Assembly: GCA_937121005.1 (NCBI GenBank)
Contig: CAKZKB010000158.1
Location: 1-17,806, forward strand
Reading direction: 5' to 3'
DNA length: 17,806 bases
From: an uncultured cyanobacterium
GTDB lineage: Bacteria > Cyanobacteriota > Cyanobacteriia > Cyanobacteriales > Geitlerinemataceae
In this document: in pieces, positions 1 to 7,304 of the stretch
Layout: every line of letters begins with the position of its first letter
Numbering within the stretch: the first letter of the stretch is position 1
Made by a program: the position numbers and the translations under genes
The notes under the pieces: model-generated
Database searches by the model: none
Told to the model about the DNA's origin: nothing
What the model saw: the letters and a program-made list of their open reading frames with translations, nothing else

Positions 1-1007
1 GGATTAAGAGCTTATGGCGATCGCCCTAGTCAACGAGGGCAGAATGTTTCAATCGATCGTCGGATTGCTCAGTGGCGGCTATCGGTTGAGTCATCAGAAC
101 CTCAAAACCCTGCTGTGGGAACTGTGGGGCATTCGTATCAGTGTGGCCAGTCTCAACCGTCTTCGCCAAACCCTGAGCCAGAAGGTGTTACCCGCCGTAG
201 CCGAAGCCCGAGCCTACGTGCAAGCAGCCCCAGTGACTCATGCAGATGAAACGGGTTGGAAACAACACGACGGCGATGGCTCCAACCCCGAACAAAAATC
301 CGCTTGGCTGTGGGTGGCCGCTTGTGAGTTCGTCACGGTCTATCAACTGACTCTCAGCCGCTCGGGAAATAGTGCCCGTCAATTGCTCGGCGCGGAGTCT
401 TCGGGCATTGTGGTTAGCGACCGCTATGGAGCCTACAACTGGCTAGAGTTAGAGCATCGACAAATCTGTTGGGCGCACCTGAAACGAGATTTTGTGCGAA
501 TGTCGGAGCGCTCGGGAGCTTCCGGCGAAATTGGTCGCGCCTTGCTGCAACAGACGAGAAAGTTGTTTCGTTGGTGGCATCGCGTTCGAGATGGAACCCT
601 GTCGAGAGAGTTGTTTGAAAAAGCCATAGGGTTCGTGCGTTCGACGGTCAAACGCCTTCTCGAAGAGGCGGTAGATTTGTGCGACTCGCTTCAGGAAAAA
701 ACCCCTTTGGGGAAAACGGCACGCACTTGTGCCCAAATTCTCAAGGTGGAACCGGCGTTGTGGACGTTTGTAGAGCATCTGGAAGTGGAACCGACCAATA
801 ATACGGCTGAGCGTGCTTTGCGAACGGCGGTGATTTGGCGGCGGTTGAGTTTCGGGTCTCAATCGGCGGCGGGGAGTGAGTTTGTGGCCCGGTTGTTAAC
901 GGTTGTTACTTCTCTACGGGCTCAGGGACGCTCCGTTCTCGATTTTCTCGTTGAGGCTTTGCGCGATCGCCAGCCTTCTCTTCTCCCTTTACCCCCTGAA
1001 TAGTTAC
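1..1007 (+). mobile_element. IS66-family element, right-hand part (left side outside window)
   Basis: The element is recognised from its transposase, which fills almost the whole interval. The CDS stops at 1003 and the bases TTAC at 1004-1007 fit the usual IS66-family terminus (GTAA...TTAC), so the right end is probably at 1007. The left terminus and the other IS66 genes are not in the window. The right boundary abuts a fragment of a different transposase, which suggests insertion into older transposon debris. The exact end is inferred, because the matching left inverted repeat cannot be seen. Confidence 0.6.
14..1003 (+). CDS. IS66-family DDE transposase, N-terminally incomplete
   Basis: This is the catalytic part of an IS66-type transposase. 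Visible motifs are HADETGW (Asp78), SDRYGAY (Asp136), CWAHLKRDF (152-160) and NNTAERALR (Glu266), which match the DDE triad and the conserved Cys-Trp-Ala-His block of the family. At 329 residues it is shorter than the roughly 450-520 usual for IS66 transposases. The missing part is the N-terminal leucine-zipper and zinc-binding region. A TAA at 5-7 closes the frame just upstream of ATG 14. In another frame the bases at about 1-18 read LRAYGD, which resembles the YG motif that normally precedes this region, so a frameshift near 15-40 is possible. The copy is then either a decayed element or a product reached by frameshifting. The family call is secure; the start is not. Confidence 0.85.
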   Translation: MAIALVNEGRMFQSIVGLLSGGYRLSHQNLKTLLWELWGIRISVASLNRLRQTLSQKVLPAVAEARAYVQAAPVTHADETGWKQHDGDGSNPEQKSAWLWVAACEFVTVYQLTLSRSGNSARQLLGAESSGIVVSDRYGAYNWLELEHRQICWAHLKRDFVRMSERSGASGEIGRALLQQTRKLFRWWHRVRDGTLSRELFEKAIGFVRSTVKRLLEEAVDLCDSLQEKTPLGKTARTCAQILKVEPALWTFVEHLEVEPTNNTAERALRTAVIWRRLSFGSQSAAGSEFVARLLTVVTSLRAQGRSVLDFLVEALRDRQPSLLPLPPE

Positions 1008-1015
1008 AACAATTT

Positions 1016-1480
1016 ATGATGGATTTGATGTGTACGGGAGATGGAGGGATACCGATATGGATGAGAATTGGAGACGGTAACGAATCTGATGGAGAACAAT
1101 TTGTGAAAGCGATGAAAGAGTTCAAATCTCAGTTTAACTGCGATAGTTTAATCGTCATGGATGCCGCTTTCTACAGTCAAGAAAATATTAAAGAAGTGGG
1201 AGAAATGAAGTGGTTGAGTCGAGTACCATTAACTCTTAAGGCGGCGAAGAAGCTAGTCAGGGAAACGGATTCAGCCGATTTAACCTCCAGTCAAAACCCT
1301 GGATATCGCTATAAAGAGGTGAAGTCAATTTATGGAGGAATAGAGCAACGCTGGCTCTTAGTAGAAAGTCAAGAACGACGAGATGCGGACTTGAAAAAAA
1401 CTCGAAAAGAACATCAAAAAGAAAAAGATGGAATGCCAGAAAAAAGCGAATTGAGTGTTTGCAACTGCAAGAAGAATTGA
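1016..1480 (+). pseudogene. IS1634-like transposase fragment (remnant)
   Basis: The fragment carries the middle of an IS1634-like DDE transposase: DGGIPIWMRIGDGNESD, then LIVMDAAFYSQENI, then WLSRVPLTLKAAKKL, followed by RWLLVESQERRDADLKK. These blocks are typical of the group. Both ends are missing. The left side stops at the IS66 element. The right side loses homology after the oligo-A stretch near 1393-1400, where another frame reads LEKNIKK, the expected continuation, so a one-base frameshift has probably occurred there. Full-length members have about 450-600 residues; only about 154 codons are open here. It is therefore non-functional debris. The family name rests on motif memory rather than a search. 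Confidence 0.7.
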
Positions 1481-1538
1481 GGCTCGATCGCCTCGAGTGG
1501 CGATGCGGGTGCAGTTACAAGTTCGGGGGCTAGAAGTG

Positions 1539-1904
1539 ATGAAATTCGGACAACTTTTTCGCTCGAGTGGCTGCAGGAACGATCGCGGTTCCATATTCGC
1601 AACCGGAAATCGCTCCTTAATCGTCGATGCCAGCCGACTTAAAGACAACGAGCGACTGGAGTTCAAGTACGATGGCAGAGGAAACATCATCGCCGTTGAG
1701 AAAAAAATCCTTTCGGCGATCGCCGGGCCGCGAGAAGCGCAGGCAGTAACAGTCATTCAGCCCGGAGGTTGCGGACAAGTGTTCTTTCAAGGAACCTATT
1801 GGCGAGCTAAGTGCGATGTTAGCACCCGCATTGAAGTCGGTCAAACCGTTTGGGTGAAAGCGCGACAAGACTTAATGCTTTGGGTCGTGCCAACGGAGCC
1901 ATAA
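1539..1904 (+). CDS. Small OB-fold protein, NfeD C-terminal-like
   Basis: The last 45 residues (GQVFFQGTYWRAKCD, then GQTVWVKARQDLMLWVVP) resemble the soluble OB-fold domain at the C-terminus of NfeD-family proteins: a beta-rich unit with a conserved G-x-V start and a W-x-A strand. Typical NfeD proteins have membrane helices before this domain. Here the preceding residues are polar and no membrane segment is visible. The frame is open back to an ATG at 1455, but that part overlaps the transposase remnant. ATG 1539 has a GGGGG stretch nine bases upstream and is preferred; ATG 1503 is an alternative. The N-terminus may have been replaced when the transposons inserted. It ends 41 bases before the permease gene. 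Role unknown. Confidence 0.5.
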   Translation: MKFGQLFRSSGCRNDRGSIFATGNRSLIVDASRLKDNERLEFKYDGRGNIIAVEKKILSAIAGPREAQAVTVIQPGGCGQVFFQGTYWRAKCDVSTRIEVGQTVWVKARQDLMLWVVPTEP

Positions 1905-1913
1905 ATGCGTAAA

Positions 1914-1930
1914 TTGTAACCAGGCTGTCA
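1914..1930. promoter_or_regulatory. Degenerate copy of the TTGTAAC-N3-GTTACAA palindrome
   Basis: TTGTAAC-CAG-GCTGTCA has a perfect left arm and a decayed right arm of the 17-bp palindrome found elsewhere in the window. It lies in the 41-base gap just before the GTG start of the LivH-like permease. Its position suggests either a weak operator or a worn dispersed repeat. Confidence 0.3.
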
Positions 1931-1945
1931 CCGTTCGGATATTCT

Positions 1946-2818
1946 GTGCAAATACTTGTCAATGGCATTGTTACTGGGTTAACGGTAAGCGTACTGGCGG
2001 TTGCCTTCGCGATCGTCTACTTGCCCGCTAGAGTGTTCCACGTCGCCCTGGGGGGTATTTACGCCGCCGTCCCCTTTGTCGCTTGGGCGATTTTAAGGGC
2101 AGGGTGGCCGAGTGGAATCGCCTTCGCGATCGCCCTCGGTGCAGGTGTTATCATTTCTCTCGCCTGCGAAGCCGTCAACCACGCCCCGCTAGAGAAGAAA
2201 GGCGGCGCGTCTGGGGCGCATTTGGTGTCGTCTTTAGGCATTTACATCGCCATTGTCCAGGTTGTGGCCTTGATTTGGGGGAACGAAACCAAAGTCCTGC
2301 GAACGGGTTTGGATGCGGTTAACCGGATTGGAAATGTTATCGTCACCCAAGCCCAAGCGATCGCGGCGGGTGTATCCTTAGCGATCCTGGTGGCATTTTA
2401 CGCCGGACTGCATTTTAGCCAATTGGGGTTGCAGTTGCGGGCGCTAGCGGACAATCCCAAAGAATTTGCCCTGCGCGGTTACAACGTCCGTCGCCTGCGA
2501 TTGTTTGCCTTTGGCATTTCGGGATTCTTAGGTGGGGTGAGTTCTTTGTTAGTTGCTTACGATATTGGCTTCGATCCTAACGGCGGACTGGCGGCAGTTT
2601 TGCTGGCAGTGGTGGCGACGATCGTCGGCGGTCGGCTATCATTTTGGGGGCCGATCGTCGGGGGAGTTTTAATTGGCATCGTGCGATCGCAGGTGGTGTG
2701 GTATCTATCAGCACGCTGGCAAGCGGCAGTCACGTTCTTAATTTTAGCAGTCTTTTTGTTCGTGCGTCCCAACGGTATTTTGGGGACGAAGGCGAGACTG
2801 GAAGCGGAAGAAAGCTAA
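1946..2818 (+). CDS. Branched-chain amino acid-type ABC transporter permease (LivH-like)
   Basis: This is a 290-residue hydrophobic inner-membrane protein of the LivH class, one of two permease subunits of a hydrophobic amino-acid/urea-type (HAAT) ABC importer. It starts with LVNGIVTGLTVSVLAVAFAI and keeps the RVFHVALGG and GVSSLLVAYDIGFDPNGGL regions. It ends with the typical C-terminal VRPNGILG. Several long hydrophobic stretches cover the chain. The start is GTG at 1946, with CGGA about six bases upstream; no better ATG is in frame. It is followed after 30 bases by the LivM-like permease, and ATPase and binding-protein genes follow downstream. The substrate cannot be told from sequence: leucine-type amino acids, neutral amino acids, urea or amides are all carried by this family. 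Confidence 0.88.
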   Translation: MQILVNGIVTGLTVSVLAVAFAIVYLPARVFHVALGGIYAAVPFVAWAILRAGWPSGIAFAIALGAGVIISLACEAVNHAPLEKKGGASGAHLVSSLGIYIAIVQVVALIWGNETKVLRTGLDAVNRIGNVIVTQAQAIAAGVSLAILVAFYAGLHFSQLGLQLRALADNPKEFALRGYNVRRLRLFAFGISGFLGGVSSLLVAYDIGFDPNGGLAAVLLAVVATIVGGRLSFWGPIVGGVLIGIVRSQVVWYLSARWQAAVTFLILAVFLFVRPNGILGTKARLEAEES

Positions 2819-2848
2819 AGTCAATGCTGAGGTTAACAACGAGGGATT

Positions 2849-3748
2849 ATGAACTACTTATTTCATCTGCTGATTTATCTGAATATCTACGCGATCGTCG
2901 CCATGAGCCTGAATTTGATTTCTGGTTACTGCGGCTTGCTAACCTTAGCTCATGCGGGTTACTTTGCTGTCGGTGGCTACGCTTACGCCCTAGCAACGGT
3001 TAAGTTAGGCTGGAGTTTTATTCCGGCGGTGTTGTTAGGAATTGGAATGTCATCGCTGCTAAGTTTAGCGGTTTCAATTCCGGCGTGGCGGTTTCGCGGT
3101 AACTTTTTTGTGATGATGTCTTTGGCAGTGCAGTCGCTCCTATTTAGCTTGCTGCACAACTGGTCGAGTCCGGGGGCAGAATTGGGAACTTGGAGGAATT
3201 TAACTAACGGGCCGTTTGGAATTGCAGGGATTTCTAAACCTGTTTTGTTTGGGATGAAATTTCAGGCGATCGCCAGTATTGCCCTGATATCTTTAGCGAT
3301 CGCGCTTGTCTGTGCTGGCATCTGCTGGTTGTTGCTTTCTTCCCCTTGGGGACGATTGTTGAAAGCCCTACGAGATGATGAATTAGCAGCGCGGGGATTG
3401 GGGAAAAACACGCGATTTATAAAGGTGCAGGTATTGGCGATCGCCTGCGGAATGGTGGCCGTTGCCGGAGCGCTTTACGCCGCTTACGTGGGTTATATCG
3501 ACCCAAATGCGGCGAGTTTGGACGAGTCGGTGCTGTTTTTATGTATGGCGATCGTCGGCGGTGTGGGCAATTTTCGCGGGCCGTTGGTAGGGGCGATCGT
3601 CTTGTTAGCGATTCCCGAAATTTTGCGCTTCGTTGATATCCCCGATGCCATGGCGGCTAATTTGCGGTTGATGGCTTACGGCGTGCTGTTGGTGGTGATG
3701 ATGCACGTCCGCCCGCAGGGGTTAGCGGGAGACTATCGAATCGAGTAA
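2849..3748 (+). CDS. Branched-chain amino acid-type ABC transporter permease (LivM-like)
   Basis: This is the second permease of the importer, 299 residues and hydrophobic throughout. The segment SLNLISGYCGLLTLAHAG is the LivM signature, and GVGNFRGPLVGA with a terminal VRPQGLAG are also typical. LKALRDDELAARGLG is the cytoplasmic EAA-like loop that contacts the ATPase. ATG 2849 is preceded closely by GAGGG. The length is close to that of short LivM proteins, which lack the long N-terminal extension of E. coli LivM. It would pair with the product of the 1946 gene to form the membrane channel. The next gene starts 23 bases downstream behind a strong ribosome binding site, so the three genes are probably co-transcribed. 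Confidence 0.9.
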   Translation: MNYLFHLLIYLNIYAIVAMSLNLISGYCGLLTLAHAGYFAVGGYAYALATVKLGWSFIPAVLLGIGMSSLLSLAVSIPAWRFRGNFFVMMSLAVQSLLFSLLHNWSSPGAELGTWRNLTNGPFGIAGISKPVLFGMKFQAIASIALISLAIALVCAGICWLLLSSPWGRLLKALRDDELAARGLGKNTRFIKVQVLAIACGMVAVAGALYAAYVGYIDPNAASLDESVLFLCMAIVGGVGNFRGPLVGAIVLLAIPEILRFVDIPDAMAANLRLMAYGVLLVVMMHVRPQGLAGDYRIE

Positions 3749-3771
3749 AATGAAACAGGAGGATTCGCACA

Positions 3772-4407
3772 GTGACAGGAACTATTGCTGTAACCAAACG
3801 GATTAAAACGCTTAACGATTTGCAAGCTCAATTGGGTTTGCAACAAACGGATGACGATCGCTTTTTTATCGAGTGGTTTGAGGATTTAGCCGAACTTGAG
3901 GATTGGGAACGATCGGGCCTCGATCGTTTGCGATCGCGCTATCTTTACCATCGCGGCGATGGGGCACTATTAGAAGGAACGGTTAACTTTGTAGTGGTGT
4001 CGCCGTTGTTAGAATTAGCCGGATTTCTCGACCCGCCGTTTAAATTGCGATCGCCCGAGACAGTGGCCATTGAAATTGAAGATCCAGAAGAAACGATTAC
4101 AGGGGCGATCGATGTGTTGTTGGTGCGAGAACGATTGTGGATTTTGGTGTTAGAATCGAAACGAACCAGCATTCCCGTCACCGCTGCCTTGCCGCAAGTT
4201 CTCGCTTACATGATGGCTGCACCGGAAGGAAACGATCCGATTTTTGGACTGGTAACTAATGGGGATACATTTGTATTTCTCAAGGTCGATCGTCGCGGAA
4301 CACCGCAGTACGACATTTCCGAAAGTTTTACGTTGCTTCCCCGCCGCAACAAGTTTGGTGAGGTGTTGCGGGTGTTGAAGCGGTTGGGACGAGAGGCGAT
4401 CGCTTAG
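3772..4407 (+). CDS. PD-(D/E)XK nuclease-like protein (HsdR N-terminal type)
   Basis: This 211-residue protein resembles the N-terminal nuclease domain of type I restriction R subunits. Visible elements in order are Glu69 in LLEG, Asp114 in TGAIDVLL, Glu128-x-Lys130 in LVLESK, and Gln142 in LPQVLAY. This spacing is that of a PD-(D/E)XK core with an intact catalytic set. There is no helicase domain and no specificity or methylase subunit beside it, so it is a stand-alone version, a type that is common in cyanobacteria and has no established role. The GTG start at 3772 has AGGAGG nine bases upstream (3757-3762). It lies between the permease and the ATPase genes of the importer, on the same strand, so it is probably in the transporter transcript. 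Its functional link to transport is unknown. Confidence 0.75.
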   Translation: MTGTIAVTKRIKTLNDLQAQLGLQQTDDDRFFIEWFEDLAELEDWERSGLDRLRSRYLYHRGDGALLEGTVNFVVVSPLLELAGFLDPPFKLRSPETVAIEIEDPEETITGAIDVLLVRERLWILVLESKRTSIPVTAALPQVLAYMMAAPEGNDPIFGLVTNGDTFVFLKVDRRGTPQYDISESFTLLPRRNKFGEVLRVLKRLGREAIA

Positions 4408-4498
4408 GTTGAGACAAGGTTACAAGAGAGGAGGCGATCGTTAGTAGCGAACAAGTTGGCAAACGACCGAAGTGCAAGCAATTAGCGAACCACCTCAG

Positions 4499-4515
4499 TT
4501 GTAACCAGGTTACAA
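4499..4515. promoter_or_regulatory. 17-bp palindrome TTGTAAC-CAG-GTTACAA
   Basis: This is the perfect copy of the motif: two 7-base arms that are exact reverse complements around a 3-base centre. Related copies lie in other gaps of the window. It is 162 bases upstream of the fused ATPase gene. It is not an NtcA site, because the GTA and TAC are separated by seven rather than eight bases. It is a candidate operator or a dispersed repeat. Confidence 0.45.
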
Positions 4516-4615
4516 GGGTAAAGGGGACGAAAGGCTGGCTATGACAGGGACAGAGCGAAAACGGTTGGAGGAGCAAAGAACTTGAAACGCAGTCAGAACA
4601 GTAACGACTCACCAG

Positions 4616-4637
4616 TTACTCATAACGTTATGGGTAA
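4616..4637. promoter_or_regulatory. 22-bp near-perfect palindrome, candidate operator
   Basis: The core CATAACGTTATG (4621-4632) is a perfect 12-bp palindrome. The flanks TTACT and GGTAA extend it to 22 bp with a single mismatched pair. It ends 39 bases before the GTG start of the fused ATPase gene, where a dimeric repressor or activator site would be expected. No regulator is identified. Confidence 0.4.
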
Positions 4638-4676
4638 AATTCATCTCTCGCATCGCAGCAGTCGTAAGGAGCTATA

Positions 4677-6242
4677 GTGGTGACGAAGGTTCTAGAACAG
4701 CAGGAGGATTGGCAGTTGACCGAGGTTCGCCCCGTCGAGAGTGCAGTGCAGTTGCGCGTTACCGAACTGTCTAAAGCCTTTGGCGGACAGCAGGTTCTCG
4801 ATCGCCTTTCCGTCGAACTCCATCGCGGGGAAGTGGTGCTGCTGCGTGGAGCCAACGGTTCTGGGAAAACGACACTGCTGAATATTTTGACAGGGAACTT
4901 GGAACCGGATACAGGGACGATCGCCCTCTCGGTGGGAGGGAAAACGGCGACATTTCGCTTTCCGCGTCGGGGTTGGCAGGCGATTGACCTGTGGAACTTC
5001 GTCCCAGAACGCTTGGCAGGGTTGGGTGTCGGCCGCACTTGGCAGGACATTCGCCTGTTTGAAACCCAAGATCTGACCGATAACATTGCTGTGGCCGCAC
5101 CGGGACAAACGGGTGAAACTCCTATCGGGGCGCTGTTTCGCCGTTCGCGAGTCGCCCAGCAAGAACGGGAAATCCGTCAGGAGGCGCGATCGATTCTGGC
5201 CCAATTGGGGTTAGAAGGAAGAGAAACCTCGTCAGGCGATCGCGTTTCCTTGGGACAGTCGAAGCGAGTGGCGATCGCTCGTGCAGTGCGGGCGGGGGCC
5301 AAGATCTTATTCCTGGACGAACCCCTAGCAGGATTGGATGCGCCGGGAATTGAGGACGTAATGCAACTGCTGGCTCGTTTGGCGCGTCAGGAGGGGGTGA
5401 CGCTGGTCATTGTCGAGCACGTTTTTAACATTCCCCGGATTTTGCAGTTGGCGACGACGGTATGGACGCTGGCAGATGGCAAGTTGGCGATCGAACCTGT
5501 AGAAGCAGCGCGATCGACGACTGTAGTAGCAGAAACGGGGATGGGGGCTTGGTTAGAGGAGATTGCGGGCCAGGAAGGGAGGATTGAGGAGCGATCGCTA
5601 CCGGGGGGTGCGGTACTCTCTTCCGTGCAGCTACCGGGTGTAGAATCGAACCCCGTCGTTCTCGAGGTGGAGGATTTGGTTGTCTATCGGGGTCGGCGGT
5701 TAGTCGTTGGCGCACTCGGCGACAGTGGTGAGGTGAAGGGGTTGTCGTTTGCCTTGCGGCGCGGGGAGTTGGCGGTGTTGCAGGCTCCCAACGGTTGGGG
5801 AAAAACGACGCTGCTAGAGGCGATCGCGGGAGTGTTGCCCGGATTTCGGGGTCGGATCCGGCTGCAAGGTCGGGCGATCGAGGGGTTGCCCGTTTGGGAG
5901 CGGGTGCGCCTGGGTTTGTCGGTGTTGCAAGCGCGGGATAATGCCTTTCCCACGTTGACGGTGCGCGAGGTACTGCATCTTGCCAAAGTTGCGTCTGTAC
6001 CCCATAATATAAAGCGTCTGCTCGCCCGATCGATGTCGGAACTGAGCGGCGGCGAAAAGCAAAAAGTCGCGATCGCCTGCTGTCTGGATGGAATGCCATT
6101 TACGGTAGGGGTATTGGACGAACCGCTTTCCGCGTTGGATCCCGAAGCGGTCAACCACGTCAAAACCCGACTGGCTGCCTGCGTGCGAGAGCGCCCAGTG
6201 GGTTTGTTGGTCGTCGTTCCGAGCTTTCTCGATACTGTTTGA
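4677..6242 (+). CDS. Fused two-domain ABC ATPase (LivG-LivF-like)
   Basis: One 521-residue chain holds two nucleotide-binding domains that are normally separate LivG and LivF proteins. Domain 1 (about 24-275) has Walker A GANGSGKTT (58-66), the LivG-type Q-loop GRTWQDIRLF (Gln123), signature SLGQ (191-194), Walker B ILFLDEP (Asp214, Glu215) and switch His248. Domain 2 (about 328-521) has Walker A APNGWGKTT (370-378), Gln418, signature LSGGE (456-460) and Walker B VGVLDEP (477-483). It then ends soon after the final core strand, without the usual 30-40 residue LivF tail and without a switch His. The linker (about 276-327) is acidic and Gly-rich. AAGGAG at 4666-4671 serves GTG 4677 or GTG 4680. 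It would energise the permease pair encoded upstream. The second site may be catalytically weak. Confidence 0.87.
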   Translation: MVTKVLEQQEDWQLTEVRPVESAVQLRVTELSKAFGGQQVLDRLSVELHRGEVVLLRGANGSGKTTLLNILTGNLEPDTGTIALSVGGKTATFRFPRRGWQAIDLWNFVPERLAGLGVGRTWQDIRLFETQDLTDNIAVAAPGQTGETPIGALFRRSRVAQQEREIRQEARSILAQLGLEGRETSSGDRVSLGQSKRVAIARAVRAGAKILFLDEPLAGLDAPGIEDVMQLLARLARQEGVTLVIVEHVFNIPRILQLATTVWTLADGKLAIEPVEAARSTTVVAETGMGAWLEEIAGQEGRIEERSLPGGAVLSSVQLPGVESNPVVLEVEDLVVYRGRRLVVGALGDSGEVKGLSFALRRGELAVLQAPNGWGKTTLLEAIAGVLPGFRGRIRLQGRAIEGLPVWERVRLGLSVLQARDNAFPTLTVREVLHLAKVASVPHNIKRLLARSMSELSGGEKQKVAIACCLDGMPFTVGVLDEPLSALDPEAVNHVKTRLAACVRERPVGLLVVVPSFLDTV

Positions 6243-6258
6243 ATCTTTAAGGAGTGAA

Positions 6259-7239
6259 ATGTTAGCGAGTTCTCAAGTGACTGCCTTGCCATCGAGCCGC
6301 CGAGATGCGATCGTCGATCGCTACAATCAAGTCAAGGACGGTATTAAAATCGACTATCGAGAAGCCTACTCGGAAATTTTGGGGCTGAAAATTGTCGCCG
6401 ATCCGTTTACGGCAACAGAGAGCGATCGCGTTTTCGGTCTAGTCAGAGAAGAACACATGGGAACGTTGCTATCTTGGGAAACGGCAGTAGAAGAGGTATT
6501 GAGACAGTTTCCCCATGGCAAAATTGTCGATGCTGGTTTGGGGTCTGGAGTTTTAAGCATTTGGGCGGCTAAAAAGTCACAAGAGATTTACGGAGAACAA
6601 ACATCGAACCGAGTTATTGGCTTTGATATTAACGAGAAAGCCATTCGTTACGCTCGCGCCAATGCACTTATCAACAACGTCGAGAATTTGTTCGAGTTTC
6701 GCCATCAATCTTACGACGAAAGCGCTTTACCGGAAGAGTCGGTTGTCCTTGCCTTACTCAATCCCCCTTATCAGTTAGTTCCGCCGGGATTTAAAGCCCC
6801 TATTCATGGATACGGTGGATTTGACGGCTTGGAAGTAGTACGATTGGCGGCTCGGAGTGCTGCTCGCCATGTTTGTCCTGGAGGTGCAATTTGCATGGGA
6901 ACCAAAGCGATCGGCGATCGGGAGCGATCGTTAATTGAAAAAGAGTTTAGAGATGGCAGTTTGGTTGGCGATCCTTCTGCATTTAGTATGGAAATTTTCA
7001 ATATTTTAGAGCCGATGGAAACGAAATACTGGGTAGACTATATATACCAAAAGCAATGCCCTGACCACTCAAAAACCTTGTCATCTATGGGGAATTTGAT
7101 ACATTTTATATCCGTCACTATCTTTAAAGATGGAGGACAAGGAAATATCCGCAAACTGGAAACGAGCTTAGATCTAGAAGGGTATGGCTGGACTGACCAT
7201 TTAGAAGCACATCGCTTAATAACTAATGTTGTCGATTGA
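6259..7239 (+). CDS. Class I SAM-dependent methyltransferase with NPPY motif
   Basis: This is a 326-residue Rossmann-fold methyltransferase. Motif I is VDAGLGSGVLSIWAA (Asp91-Gly97 region), the ribose-binding acidic residue is probably Asp123 in GFDINEKA, and motif IV is LLNPPY (168-171). NPPY is typical of enzymes that methylate a planar amide or exocyclic nitrogen, such as PrmC/HemK-like protein methylases or N6-adenine methylases. No target-recognition domain is apparent, so a DNA restriction methylase is less likely. The substrate is unknown. ATG 6259 has AAGGAG about six bases upstream and lies 16 bases after the fused ATPase gene, and the binding-protein gene follows after 65 bases. Its position inside a transporter operon suggests a small-molecule or transporter-linked role, but this is inference. 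Confidence 0.78.
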   Translation: MLASSQVTALPSSRRDAIVDRYNQVKDGIKIDYREAYSEILGLKIVADPFTATESDRVFGLVREEHMGTLLSWETAVEEVLRQFPHGKIVDAGLGSGVLSIWAAKKSQEIYGEQTSNRVIGFDINEKAIRYARANALINNVENLFEFRHQSYDESALPEESVVLALLNPPYQLVPPGFKAPIHGYGGFDGLEVVRLAARSAARHVCPGGAICMGTKAIGDRERSLIEKEFRDGSLVGDPSAFSMEIFNILEPMETKYWVDYIYQKQCPDHSKTLSSMGNLIHFISVTIFKDGGQGNIRKLETSLDLEGYGWTDHLEAHRLITNVVD

Positions 7240-7304
7240 TAATGACAAATAGAATATATCAAGTAAGTTGACAATTGCTTCAATCGAAGGAGATTTTAAG
7301 TAAA

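Larger units (their letters stand above)
4408..4676. other. Intergenic spacer inside the transporter cluster, rich in palindromes
   Basis: This 269-base gap separates the nuclease-like gene from the fused ATPase gene. It holds one half-site (AGGTTACAAG, about 4418-4427), a perfect 17-bp palindrome (4499-4515) and a 22-bp near-perfect palindrome (4616-4637). No convincing protein-coding stretch is present. The spacing and the two palindromes suggest that the ATPase gene has its own promoter and control region. Confidence 0.5.

Noticed and set aside
449..862. A 137-codon reverse-strand frame inside the transposase
   Set aside because: It is antisense to the conserved DDE motifs of the IS66 transposase and has no recognisable family.
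4501..4513. NtcA-type site GTA-N8-TAC
   Set aside because: The spacer is seven bases in this and the other copies checked, so it does not fit the NtcA consensus.
4542..4586. A 14-codon frame starting MTGTERKR in the spacer before the fused ATPase gene
   Set aside because: Too short, with no clear ribosome binding site; the resemblance to the start of the 3772 product is limited to a few residues.
5425..6292. Long reverse-strand frames of about 200 codons opposite the fused ATPase gene
   Set aside because: Pro/Arg/Ser-rich translations opposite clear Walker A, signature and Walker B motifs; shadows caused by high GC.
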